The notes below the pieces were generated by a model. The model made no database searches. It worked only from the letters and a program-made list of their open reading frames with translations, and was not told the DNA's origin. The translations under genes were made by a program, and so were the position numbers. Below are positions 31,880 to 41,136 of a stretch of 46,825 nucleotides of DNA, piece by piece. The DNA is taken from contig NZZV01000196.1 of assembly GCA_002698945.1 (NCBI GenBank), positions 1 to 46,825 of the forward strand, written 5' to 3'. How positions within the stretch are numbered: position 1 is the stretch's first letter; every line of letters begins with the position of its first letter. The DNA comes from Acidimicrobiaceae bacterium (GTDB taxonomy: Bacteria; Actinomycetota; Acidimicrobiia; Acidimicrobiales; Ilumatobacteraceae).

Positions 31880-32248
31880 ATGCGCAAGCCCGACGTGACC
31901 GTGCCCGACACCGCCCCGCCGTCCGACCTCGTCATCAGCGACGACGTCGAGGGCTCCGGCGACGAAGCCGCCGCCGGGCAGCAGGTCACCGTGCACTACG
32001 TCGGCGTGTCATGGTCGACCGGCGAGGAGTTCGACGCCTCGTGGAATCGGATGGAACCGTTCCGCTTCCCGCTCGGTCAGGGCTACGTCATCCAGGGTTG
32101 GGACCAGGGCGTCCAGGGCATGAAGGTCGGCGGCCGCCGCACCCTGCACATCCCACCCGACCTCGGCTACGGCCCGCAGGGTGCCGGCGGCGTGATCGCC
32201 CCCAACGAAACCCTGATCTTCGTCGTCGACCTGCTCGAGGTCGGCTGA
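31880..32248 (+). CDS. FKBP-type peptidyl-prolyl cis-trans isomerase
   Basis: A 122-residue single-domain FKBP foldase in the cytoplasm (no signal peptide). Family core VTVHYVG, EFDASW, FPLGQGYVIQGWDQGVQGMKVGGRR (split here at GYVI), LHIPPDLGYG and LIFVVDLLEV is intact, including the aromatic pocket residues Tyr, Phe and Trp. ATG 31880 is chosen over GTG 31871 because the latter overlaps the -10. Convergent with the GH1 gene; their stop codons lie in the two arms of one hairpin. Confidence 0.93.
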   Translation: MRKPDVTVPDTAPPSDLVISDDVEGSGDEAAAGQQVTVHYVGVSWSTGEEFDASWNRMEPFRFPLGQGYVIQGWDQGVQGMKVGGRRTLHIPPDLGYGPQGAGGVIAPNETLIFVVDLLEVG

Positions 32249-32271
32249 CCCCTTCTGGTGACGTCTTCTGG

Positions 32272-32280
<9 letters not shown>
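32240..32280. terminator. Two-way terminator hairpin between FKBP and GH1 genes
   Basis: Perfect 11-bp arms GTCGGCTGACC/GGTCAGCCGAC (32240-32250, 32270-32280) around 19 nt. The left arm contains the FKBP stop codon and the right arm the GH1 stop codon. Confidence 0.65.
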
Positions 32281-33660
<1,380 letters not shown>

Positions 33661-33668
33661 GGCGGTCG

Positions 33669-33674
33669 AATCTA
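33669..33674 (-). promoter_or_regulatory. -10 box TAGATT of the GH1 gene
   Basis: TAGATT on the minus strand, 8 nt before GTG 33660. Faces TACGTT (33691-33696) on the plus strand. Confidence 0.5.
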
Positions 33675-33690
33675 CTCGCTGCCGGTTGGG

Positions 33691-33696
33691 TACGTT
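33691..33696 (+). promoter_or_regulatory. -10 box TACGTT of the PfkB kinase gene
   Basis: TACGTT, 7 nt before GTG 33704; second half of the divergent pair. Confidence 0.5.
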
Positions 33697-33703
33697 GGCG
33701 GGG

Positions 33704-34642
33704 GTGACGGCCGAGCTGTGTGTGTTGGGCGACTTCGCGTGGGATGTGCTGATCCGCACGAACACCGAGTTGATGCGGGGCGGCGACACCTTCGGCGAGG
33801 TGGCACTGCTCCCCGGCGGGAGCGGAGCGAACGTGGCGGTGTGGGCGGCGCGCTGTGGTCGACCCACCCACTTCGTCGGCAAGATCGGTCGTGACCGGAT
33901 GGGGCAACTCGCCGTCGAGGATCTCGAACAGGAGGGCGTCTCCCACGACCTCGTCGAGTCCGACGCCAACCTGACCGGCTCGGTCGCCGTGTTCGTCGAC
34001 CACACCGGCGAGCGGTCGATGGTGTCGGGCCACGGGGCCGACTTCTTCCTCCTGCCGAGCGAGCTCCCGCGTGCCACGATCGCGTCGGCCCGGCACCTGC
34101 ACCTGACGGCCTGGTCGTTCTTCACCGATCCGCCCCGGACGGCGGCCAGGGCGGCGGCGACGATCGCACGCGACCACGGTGCCACCGTCTCGCTCGACCC
34201 GGGATCGTTCCAGATGATCGGGGAGATGGGCGTCGACCACTTCCTCTCGGTCACCACCGACCTCGGCGTCGACGTGTTCCTCCCCAACAAGGAGGAGGGC
34301 CACGCGCTCACCGGCGAGACCGAACCCGAGGCGATCGCGATGGCGCTGTCCGACCGCTATCGCGGCGCAATGGTCGTGCTGAAGCTCGACGCCGACGGCG
34401 CACTCGTGCACCGCGACGGCGGGTCCGTCCACGTCCCACCCGCCACCGCGCCGAGTGTCGTCGACGCCACCGGCGCCGGCGACTCGTTCGCCGGGGCGTT
34501 CCTCGCCCGGATGATCGGCGGCGACGACCCGATCGACGCGGCGCGCTTCGCGAACCGGGTGTCGGCCTGGGTCATCCAGCACACCGGCGCGCGGCCGGCG
34601 CCGGGTCGGCGCCTCCAGACATTGCTCGACGCCGCCGGCTGA
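33704..34642 (+). CDS. PfkB-family carbohydrate kinase
   Basis: A 312-residue ribokinase-like sugar or nucleoside kinase. N-terminal GGSGANVAVWAARCG (PfkB signature 1), and C-terminal VVDATGAGDSFAGAFLA with the anion hole and catalytic Asp. The intervening lid block (TGSVAVFVDHTGERSM) is typical. Substrate could be ribose, adenosine, fructose or 2-keto-3-deoxygluconate; sequence alone does not decide. GTG 33704 is chosen because a TACGTT box is 7 nt upstream; the longer frame runs antisense into the GH1 gene. Confidence 0.9.
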   Translation: MTAELCVLGDFAWDVLIRTNTELMRGGDTFGEVALLPGGSGANVAVWAARCGRPTHFVGKIGRDRMGQLAVEDLEQEGVSHDLVESDANLTGSVAVFVDHTGERSMVSGHGADFFLLPSELPRATIASARHLHLTAWSFFTDPPRTAARAAATIARDHGATVSLDPGSFQMIGEMGVDHFLSVTTDLGVDVFLPNKEEGHALTGETEPEAIAMALSDRYRGAMVVLKLDADGALVHRDGGSVHVPPATAPSVVDATGAGDSFAGAFLARMIGGDDPIDAARFANRVSAWVIQHTGARPAPGRRLQTLLDAAG

Positions 34643-34664
34643 GCGGTCGCGACTCGGCGCCGCC

Positions 34665-34670
34665 TACGAT
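34665..34670 (+). promoter_or_regulatory. -10 box TACGAT of the PhyH gene
   Basis: TACGAT 35 nt before ATG 34706, which has its own GGGGGA Shine-Dalgarno (34695-34700). This is one of the few transcripts here with a real leader. Confidence 0.45.
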
Positions 34671-34705
34671 CGGCAGGAACGAGTGGGACGTTCGGGGGGA
34701 CGGAC

Positions 34706-35587
34706 ATGGACGAGTTGTTGACGACCGACGAGATGGCGACGTTCGTCGCGCGTGGCTTCCTCGAGTTCCCCGGGGTCATCCCCGACGAACTCAACGCCGC
34801 TGCGACCGACGAGCTGCACTCGATCATGGCGACGTGGGGCAGCCCTGCCCGGCCGTTCGCCCCGGCTTCGGGCGACCCGTGGTCGGACATCTACCCGGAC
34901 CCGTCGGCCGTCGGCGCCGTGTTGCGCCACCCGTCGGTCAGGCGGATCGTCGACAGCCTGGTCGGGCCCGAGGCGGTGTTCGACCACGACTTCGTCCATT
35001 TCAAGCCGGCCGGCGATCCGGGGTTCCAGCCCCTCCACGCCGACGCCGTGATCGATCCGAACACGGCGTTCGACATCCAGATCTTCTACTTCCCGCACGC
35101 GGTGTCGCCCGACGGCGGGGGTACCGGCTTCGTGCCCGGCACCCATCTGCGACGCGTGCACGAGACCCAGGTCGGCCGCTACCGGCACCTGCGGGGCGAA
35201 CGGCGCTGGAGCGGACCTGCCGGCTCGATCCTGGTCTTCCACCACGGTCTCTGGCACCGCGGCATGGAGAACCCGGGTTCGGCCGACCGGTTGATGTACA
35301 AGATCCGCCTGAACCCGACGCGACCGCAGGTGCGTCGCTGGGCCGCGGACGACCTGCCCGACCGCACGAGCGCCGCCAACGACCACATCTTCGCCACGTT
35401 CGACCCGACCCGGATCGGGATGACGTTGCGGCACCGCGAGGATTGGATGGGCGAACAGGACCACCGACTCGAGCTGATCGCCCGAGCCGAGCTCTGGCGC
35501 TACCTGACCGGCGACGCGCACTTCGACCTCGACTGGTACCACTCGCGGCTGGAACGGCGTGCCGGGCTGGGCGCGGTGGTGTCGTGA
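34706..35587 (+). CDS. Phytanoyl-CoA dioxygenase (PhyH)-family protein
   Basis: Probable Fe(II)/2-oxoglutarate hydroxylase of 293 residues. Iron facial triad: His111 and Asp113 (LHAD) and a distal His, most likely His184 in HHGLWHRGMEN, followed by an Arg that would bind 2-oxoglutarate (SADRLMYKIR). The jelly-roll block GGGTGFVPGTHLRR (137-150) is typical. Substrates of the family range from phytanoyl-CoA to ectoine and natural products; none can be assigned here. GGGGGA Shine-Dalgarno 5 nt before ATG. Confidence 0.87.
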   Translation: MDELLTTDEMATFVARGFLEFPGVIPDELNAAATDELHSIMATWGSPARPFAPASGDPWSDIYPDPSAVGAVLRHPSVRRIVDSLVGPEAVFDHDFVHFKPAGDPGFQPLHADAVIDPNTAFDIQIFYFPHAVSPDGGGTGFVPGTHLRRVHETQVGRYRHLRGERRWSGPAGSILVFHHGLWHRGMENPGSADRLMYKIRLNPTRPQVRRWAADDLPDRTSAANDHIFATFDPTRIGMTLRHREDWMGEQDHRLELIARAELWRYLTGDAHFDLDWYHSRLERRAGLGAVVS

Positions 35588-35612
35588 TGGGTGGTCTCGT
35601 GATGGTGGCGTC

Positions 35613-35930
35613 GTGAATCCCGAGACCGAGCGTCAGCAGCTGCTGTTCGTGTGGACCGACGAGTCGAGCCTGCACGGCCGGATCGTCGGCTGGAGCTTCT
35701 TCGACGGCAACGATCCGCTCGCCGACCTCACGGAACTCGAGTACCGGCGCGGCGTCGACGTGTTGGCCGCCGGCTGGCGTCTGATCCAGGGGTCGCAGCT
35801 CGTCAACCGGCCGGCCGGCGACGAACACCAGCACGGTGTGCTCGAGTTCGAGTGGATCTTCGAACGCATCGTGGCGCTCCGCCCTCACCCACACGGCGAT
35901 CACCCACAGGGAGTTCACCCGCACGAGTGA
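35613..35930 (+). CDS. Small protein of unknown function
   Basis: A 105-residue acidic protein starting MNPETERQQLLFVWTDESS; I recognise no family. The pattern of hydrophobic and charged residues suggests a small alpha/beta fold (GRIVGWSFFDGNDPLADLTE, LAAGWRLIQGSQLV, LEFEWIFERIV); the C-terminus is His/Pro-rich (HPHGDHPQGVHPHE). GTG start 25 nt after the PhyH stop, same strand, so probably co-transcribed. High third-position G+C supports coding. Confidence 0.6.
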   Translation: MNPETERQQLLFVWTDESSLHGRIVGWSFFDGNDPLADLTELEYRRGVDVLAAGWRLIQGSQLVNRPAGDEHQHGVLEFEWIFERIVALRPHPHGDHPQGVHPHE

Positions 35931-35942
35931 CGGGCCCGACGG

Positions 35943-35969
35943 TTGACGCCCGGGTTGCCGTGGTATCAC
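35943..35969 (+). promoter_or_regulatory. Putative promoter of the egt operon
   Basis: TTGACG (35943-35948), 15-bp spacer, TATCAC (35964-35969). The spacing is short. An ATG at 35976 opens a 23-codon reading frame (to 36047) that overlaps the egtB start in another frame and could be a leader peptide. Confidence 0.4.
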
Positions 35970-36040
35970 CATGAGATGAACTCTCGCCACGAGGAAGCCG
36001 TCGAGGGAACAGCCCGAACTCCGAGGGGGTTGGCACCGTC

Positions 36041-37330
36041 ATGCTGACAGTCGAGGCAGCACGCGACCGGTTCGCGGCGACGCGGGGGCTCACCGAGCAG
36101 CTCGCCGCCCCGCTCTCGCCCGAGGACCAGACGATCCAGTAGATGCCGGATGTCAGTCCGACCAAATGGCATCGCGCCCACGTCACCTGGTTCTTCGAGA
36201 CGTTCGTTCTCGATCGTTTCGCCGACGGCTACACCGCGTACGACGACGCCTATCGGATGCTGTTCAACAGCTACTACGACGGCGTCGGCCCCAAGTTCAG
36301 CCGCGCCCGGCGTGGGCTGCTCGGCCGGCCGGGTGCCAACGAGGTCGGCAAGTACCGGGCGTCCGTCGACGCGGCGATGGAGGGGTTGCTCGACGATCTG
36401 GTCGACGGCCGCAGCGTCGACCCCGAACTGTTGGCACTCGTCGAGCTCGGCCTCCACCACGAGCAGCAGCACCAAGAGCTGCTGCTCATGGACATCAAAC
36501 ACGTGTTGTCGATCGATCCGCAGGGGGCGGTGTACCGATCCGACGTCGTCGAGCCGGGCGAGCCGACACCGATCACGAGCCCGATGACGTGGACCGTCTG
36601 CGACCCGGGCGGGCCGGTCGAGGTCGGCCACCCGGGCGACTCGTTCCACTTCGACAACGAGGGGCCACGGCACACGACGTATCTCGAACCGTTCCGATTC
36701 GCCGATCGGCTCGTCACCGCCGGCGAGTGGGCGGCGTTCATCGACGACGGCGGGTACGAGCGTCACGAGCTGTGGCTCTCCGACGGCTGGCACATCGTGG
36801 GCGACCAGGGATGGAGGGCTCCGCTGTACTGGGAGGCCGAGGGCGACACCTGGATCGTCCACACGCTGGGCGGGCCGCGCGAGATCATCGACGGCGAGCC
36901 GGTGTGTCACGTCAGCCACTACGAGGCGGATGCCTACGCCCGATGGGCCGGTGCACGTCTGCCCACCGAGTTCGAGTGGGAGTACGCCGCCACCCGTCAC
37001 GGCACGCCGCCGGAGGGCTGCCGGTCGTTCGACATCGAGCGACTCCAGCCCCGTCCTGCGACCGCCGCGGACGGCACCGTCGCCCAGCTGTTCGGCGAGT
37101 GCTGGCAGTGGACGTCGTCGGCCTATCTGCCGTACCCGCGCTTCCGGCCGGCGCCCGGCGCCGTCGGCGAGTACAACGGCAAGTTCATGTCGGGCCAGAT
37201 GGTGTTGCGTGGCAGCTGTTCGTACACGCCACCCGGACACGCCCGGACGACGTACCGCAACTTCTTCCCGGCCCGCAATCGCTGGATGGTGTCGGGCGTC
37301 CGCCTCGCCGCCGACGAGAGCCACGACTGA
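36041..37330 (+). CDS. egtB: EgtB, ergothioneine synthase (hercynine sulfoxide synthase), interrupted by in-frame TAG
   Basis: Non-haem iron enzyme that joins hercynine and a thiol (gamma-Glu-Cys or Cys) through a C-S bond in ergothioneine synthesis. From ATG 36041 the first 33 residues (MLTVEAARDRF to EDQTIQ) match the usual EgtB start, then TAG (36140-36142) stands where relatives have Ser in QSMPDVSPTKWH. An ATG follows the TAG directly (36143) and the frame is then open for 395 residues. Iron ligands are intact: His44 in KWH and His140/His144 in HHEQQH; so is the C-terminal FGE-type domain (GARLPTEFEWEYAA, GECWQWTSSAY). Reinitiation at 36143, recent nonsense mutation or sequence error are all possible. 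Confidence 0.85.
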
Positions 37331-37359
37331 ACGACGAACCCGACATCACGGAGTCACTG

Positions 37360-38355
37360 ATGAATCCACCCACCGGCCACGCCGTCCCGCCCACCTTCGA
37401 CGTCCACCTGCACGACGACTGGCGCATGCGCGCCCTCGTCGACGAGGTCCGATCCGGACTCACCTCGGCCCCCAAACAGCTCACCCCGCGATGGCTCTAC
37501 GACGACCGCGGCAGCGAGCTGTTCGACCAGATCACCCGCCTCCCGGAGTACTACCCGACCGAAGCGGAACGAGAGATCCTGCTCGCCCGGGCCGGTGAGA
37601 TCGCACGACGCACGGGCGCCGACACGCTGGTCGAACTCGGCTCGGGCACCTCCGACAAGACCCGAGCGCTCCTCGACGCGTTCGAAGCGACCGGCCGACT
37701 CCGGCGCTTCGTGCCGTTCGACGTCAGCGAGCAGACCCTGCGGTACGCAGCGTCGGTCCTGGCCGACCGCCACCCCGGTCTGCACGTGCACGGCGTGGTG
37801 GGCGACTTCCACGAGCACTTGGGCGACGTCCCGAACGACGGCGTGCCGGTGCTCGCGTTCCTCGGCTCCACGATCGGGAACTTCTACCCGAGCGAACGGG
37901 CGCGGTTCTTCGACGAGGTCGCCGACTGGATGACCGACGAGGCCTGGTTCCTGCTCGGCGTCGATCTGGTGAAACCGGTCGATCGGCTGATGGCCGCCTA
38001 CAACGACGCCGCCGGCATCACCGCCCGGTTCACGATCAACCTGCTCGACGTGCTCAACGGTGAGCTGGCCGCCGACTTCGACCCGAGTGGGTTCGAGCAC
38101 GTCGGGTTGTGGGACCCGATCCACACTCGTGTCGATCTCCGACTGCGGTCGCTGCGCGACCAGCACGTGTCGATCATCGGCGCCGATCTCGAGGTCGAGT
38201 TCGGTGACGGGGAGGAACTCAAGGTCGAGATCTCGACCAAGTTCACCCGCGAACAGATCGCCGGTGAGCTCGACGATGCGGGCATCGCCGTCGAGCAGTT
38301 CTGGACCGACTCGGGCGGCGACGTTGCCGTCCTCCTCGCACGCCGGGCGGGATAG
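37360..38355 (+). CDS. egtD: EgtD, L-histidine N-alpha-trimethyltransferase
   Basis: SAM-dependent enzyme that trimethylates histidine to hercynine, the substrate of EgtB. The 331 residues show the EgtD-specific LTPRWLYDDRGSELFDQIT and LPEYYPTEAE blocks (residues ~41-70), SAM motif VELGSGTSDKT (91-101), and GSTIGNFYP (169-177). GGAG (37350-37353) 6 nt before ATG 37360. It follows egtB by 29 nt; EgtA, EgtC and EgtE are not in the window, so a short two-gene operon (as in the cysteine-using pathway) is likely. The intact egtD argues that the pathway is still in use. Confidence 0.96.
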   Translation: MNPPTGHAVPPTFDVHLHDDWRMRALVDEVRSGLTSAPKQLTPRWLYDDRGSELFDQITRLPEYYPTEAEREILLARAGEIARRTGADTLVELGSGTSDKTRALLDAFEATGRLRRFVPFDVSEQTLRYAASVLADRHPGLHVHGVVGDFHEHLGDVPNDGVPVLAFLGSTIGNFYPSERARFFDEVADWMTDEAWFLLGVDLVKPVDRLMAAYNDAAGITARFTINLLDVLNGELAADFDPSGFEHVGLWDPIHTRVDLRLRSLRDQHVSIIGADLEVEFGDGEELKVEISTKFTREQIAGELDDAGIAVEQFWTDSGGDVAVLLARRAG

Positions 38356-38368
38356 CGCCGGACGTCGT

Positions 38369-39910
38369 TCACGACCCCTGCGTGCCCGCACGACCTTCGG
38401 GTTCGTCCGGTTCGCCCGGTTCGACGGTTTCGACGACGTCGTGGACTTCGAGGTCGACCAGCGGGGCGTCGAACAGCTCGGCGAGCCGTCGACGGTGTTC
38501 CTCCTCCGCGACGATCAGCACGTCGTCGTCCACCTCGAGGACCGTGCCTCCCTGCGGCATGAACGAGCGGTCGTCGCGACGCACCAGGACGACCAACACA
38601 CCTGCCGGGAGGCCGAGTTCGAGCAGCGCTCGTCCGGCGGCGGGCGACGCCGGAGGCACCGTCACCTCGTGCAGCTGGGGCCCGTCGTCGCCGGTGATGA
38701 CCGAGTCGAAGCTGATCTCGCGAGGTGGTGGCGGATCGCCACCCAGCTTCAGCCACTTGGCGGTGGTCGAGATGGTCGTGCCCTGGATCAGCACCGAGGT
38801 CAGCACGACGAAGAACACGACGTTGAACAACACCGACGAGTTCTCGAGACCGGCAGCGACCGGGAACGTCGCCAAGATGATCGGTGTCGCGCCGCGCAGC
38901 CCGACCCATGACACGAACGCGATCTGGCGCGCCGGCAGCCGGTAGGGGAGGAGGGTGGCGAACGCGGCCAGTGGTCTGGCGACGAACATCAGCAGTGCCG
39001 TGACGGCCAGCGCCGGCCAGACGACATCGGGGAAGTCGCTGGGGAACACCAGCAGGCCGAGCATGACGAACATGCCGATCTGCATCAGCCAGGCGACCGC
39101 GTCGTGGAAGCGGGTCAGGCTCCGCTTGTGCACGAAGCTGCGGTTGCCGAGCGTGACGCCGGCGACGTAGAGCGCCAAGAACCCGCTCCCGCCGAGTTGC
39201 GTGACGCCCTCGAGCACGATCAACACGAACGCGAACGTGAGGACCGGGTAGAGGCCGTCGAAGTCGAGCGCGACGCGGTTGATCGTCCAGCTCGCGATCC
39301 GAGCCAGCACGTAGCCGGCGACCAGGCCGATCGACATCTGGAGGAAGAACGATGCCACGATGCCCCCGGCACCGGCGTCGCCCTCGATCACGTCGATCAT
39401 CGCGAGGGTGAGGAACACGGCGGCCGGGTCGTTGCTGCCGGACTCCAGCTCGAGCATCGAACCCAACCGTTGTTCCATCGCGATGCCCCGCGAGCGGAGG
39501 ATCGCGAACACCGCCGCAGCGTCGGTCGAGGCGACGACCGCACCCAACAGAAACCCCTCCTGCAGGCTGATGTCGAGGAGCCAGGACGACAGCCCACCGA
39601 GTGCGAGTGCGGTCACGGCCACTCCGACGGTGGCGAGCGTCAGGCCGGGCGCGAGGACGCGCCGGATGTCGACGTACTTCGTGCTCAGCCCGCCACTGAA
39701 GAGGATGAAGGCGAGGGCCACGATGCCGAACGACCTCGCCAGCTCGACGTCGTCGAACTCGATGCCGCCGATGCCGTCCGACCCCGCGAGCATGCCCAGC
39801 CCGAGGAACAGCAGGAGCCCGGGCACGCCGTAGCGCGACGACGGCTTGCTGGCGAGCACGCCGACGAGCAGGAGCACGCCCGCCACCAGCACCCACGGTT
39901 GCGGATCCAT
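38369..39910 (-). CDS. Cation/proton antiporter, CPA family with TrkA-C (NhaP2/CvrA-like)
   Basis: A 513-residue membrane protein: about 12-13 transmembrane helices (residues 1-~385) of the monovalent cation:proton antiporter fold, with the ion-site region ASTDAAAVFAILRSRG and SGSNDPAAVF (Asp pair) and WVGLRGATPIILA. It ends in a cytoplasmic regulatory part (~400-500) with TrkA-C-like features (GRALLELGLPAGVLVVLVRR) and an acidic tail. K+/H+ exchange is most likely (NhaP2/CvrA type), Na+/H+ possible. ATG 39910 is preferred since a promoter lies at 39940-39967, overlapping the alternative TTG. Confidence 0.92.
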   Translation of the reverse strand: MDPQPWVLVAGVLLLVGVLASKPSSRYGVPGLLLFLGLGMLAGSDGIGGIEFDDVELARSFGIVALAFILFSGGLSTKYVDIRRVLAPGLTLATVGVAVTALALGGLSSWLLDISLQEGFLLGAVVASTDAAAVFAILRSRGIAMEQRLGSMLELESGSNDPAAVFLTLAMIDVIEGDAGAGGIVASFFLQMSIGLVAGYVLARIASWTINRVALDFDGLYPVLTFAFVLIVLEGVTQLGGSGFLALYVAGVTLGNRSFVHKRSLTRFHDAVAWLMQIGMFVMLGLLVFPSDFPDVVWPALAVTALLMFVARPLAAFATLLPYRLPARQIAFVSWVGLRGATPIILATFPVAAGLENSSVLFNVVFFVVLTSVLIQGTTISTTAKWLKLGGDPPPPREISFDSVITGDDGPQLHEVTVPPASPAAGRALLELGLPAGVLVVLVRRDDRSFMPQGGTVLEVDDDVLIVAEEEHRRRLAELFDAPLVDLEVHDVVETVEPGEPDEPEGRAGTQGS

Positions 39911-39939
39911 CAGCGTCGTCCCGGGGCCGGCATCGACAC

Positions 39940-39967
39940 ATTGTGGATCACCGGAGTCGAGAATCAA
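39940..39967 (-). promoter_or_regulatory. Promoter of the antiporter gene
   Basis: -35 TTGATT (39962-39967), 16-bp spacer, -10 CACAAT (39940-39945), predicting a ~23-nt leader before ATG 39910. The -35 overlaps the TTG that would open a longer frame. Confidence 0.5.
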
Positions 39968-39973
39968 CCTCGC

Positions 39974-40018
39974 TGGTCAGGGGTGTGGGTGGTCAGGGTG
40001 TGGGTGGTCAGGGTTGTG
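39974..40018 (+). repeat. Short tandem repeat between antiporter and GH8 gene
   Basis: About 2.9 copies of TGGTCAGGGTGTGGG (39974-39989 with one extra G, 39990-40004, 40005-40018). The last copy includes the stop codon of the GH8 gene on the minus strand. Confidence 0.75.
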
Positions 40019-41132
40019 CGCAACCGCCCAGCAGCGGGGTGGTGAGCCACAGGCGTCCGAGTGCGATCCAGGCGGAGCCGTAGTAGCTGGGCTGCTCGGC
40101 GTCCTGTGCGGCCGCTCGGTCGAGCAGGACGCGAGCCGACGCCTCGGATCCCGCAGCCGACGCTGCGGCGGCCGCTGCGACGGTGGCGATCGGGTGCGAG
40201 GCCGCGTCGACGACGGTGCCGTCGAGGCCGACGACCGCCGCCGCCCGGATGTCTCGTGACAGATGGAACGGCCACAGGCGAGCGGCGATCCGTTTGCCGT
40301 CCGCAGCGCAGTCGACGGCCGCCTGGATCGGAACCCGCACCGCTTCCCAACCGTGGACCGGTGGCAGTCCGATGGCGTCGACGGTCAGCTCCCCATCGGC
40401 GGACTCGTCGGCGACCGCCCAGTCCGGCGGGAGATGGGGTGCCTGGGAGGTCAGTTGCTCGAGGGATTCGCGTGCGTTTGCCGCCACCGAGGCCCACCCC
40501 CAGGCACCGTCCCACCACAGTCGCGACATCAGCGGCACCGCCCAGTAGCTCGGATTCACGACCCCGTCGTCGACCGCCCACGGGCCGGCGGTGAGCACGC
40601 GCCGTCCCCCGATCTCCGCCGTGGCGAGTTCGAGGAGCGCATCGCTGGTACGCAGCGCGGCATCCGTGTAGCGGGGCTCGGCGAACTTCCGGCCGGCGAG
40701 CGACAGCGCCGCGGCGATGAACAGGTCGGCATCGGAGGCGGACTGTTCATCGACCACGGCGCCGTCGTTCCAGTGCCAGGCGAACAGACCGTCGTCGCGG
40801 AGCAGTTCTCGCTCGGTCCAGCGCCACACCCGGTCGAAGGTGACCTCGTCGCCGATCGCGGCGGCGATCAACATCGCGTAGCCCTGGCCTTCGCTCACGG
40901 TGTCGCCGCCCTGATCCCACCGGACGACCCGTCCGTCGTCGAGGACGTACGACGTCAGGAAGTCTCGGCTCGCGTCGATCGCCGCAGCGGCGTCCGACGG
41001 GGTCGACGGGATCGACGGGGCCGCGACGGCGGTTCGGCCGGCGGCGGAGTGTCGCTCCCCGCCCGACTCGGTTGCCGGCGCGATCGTGAACGCGAGGGTG
41101 AGGGCGAGGAGCGCGCTGACGAGGGGGCGCAT
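40008..41132 (-). CDS. GH8-family glycanase (secreted, BcsZ-like)
   Basis: A 374-residue exported protein with a signal peptide (1-22) and an (alpha/alpha)-barrel like GH8 endoglucanases. The catalytic acid is Glu81 in SEGQGYAML, the family signature; Asp134 and Asp136 in SASDADLFIAAAL are the expected subsite/base residues. GH8 enzymes such as BcsZ edit the polymer made by a neighbouring cellulose-type synthase. It follows the GT2 gene by 4 nt, so it is the last gene of the polysaccharide operon. Substrate: cellulose or another beta-1,4 glycan. Confidence 0.85.
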   Translation of the reverse strand: MRPLVSALLALTLAFTIAPATESGGERHSAAGRTAVAAPSIPSTPSDAAAAIDASRDFLTSYVLDDGRVVRWDQGGDTVSEGQGYAMLIAAAIGDEVTFDRVWRWTERELLRDDGLFAWHWNDGAVVDEQSASDADLFIAAALSLAGRKFAEPRYTDAALRTSDALLELATAEIGGRRVLTAGPWAVDDGVVNPSYWAVPLMSRLWWDGAWGWASVAANARESLEQLTSQAPHLPPDWAVADESADGELTVDAIGLPPVHGWEAVRVPIQAAVDCAADGKRIAARLWPFHLSRDIRAAAVVGLDGTVVDAASHPIATVAAAAAASAAGSEASARVLLDRAAAQDAEQPSYYGSAWIALGRLWLTTPLLGGCAQP

Positions 41133-41136
41133 CGGG

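Noticed and set aside
36140-36142. TAG in egtB as pyrrolysine or other programmed recoding
   Set aside because: No pyl genes or recoding element seen, and relatives have Ser there; reinitiation or mutation is simpler.
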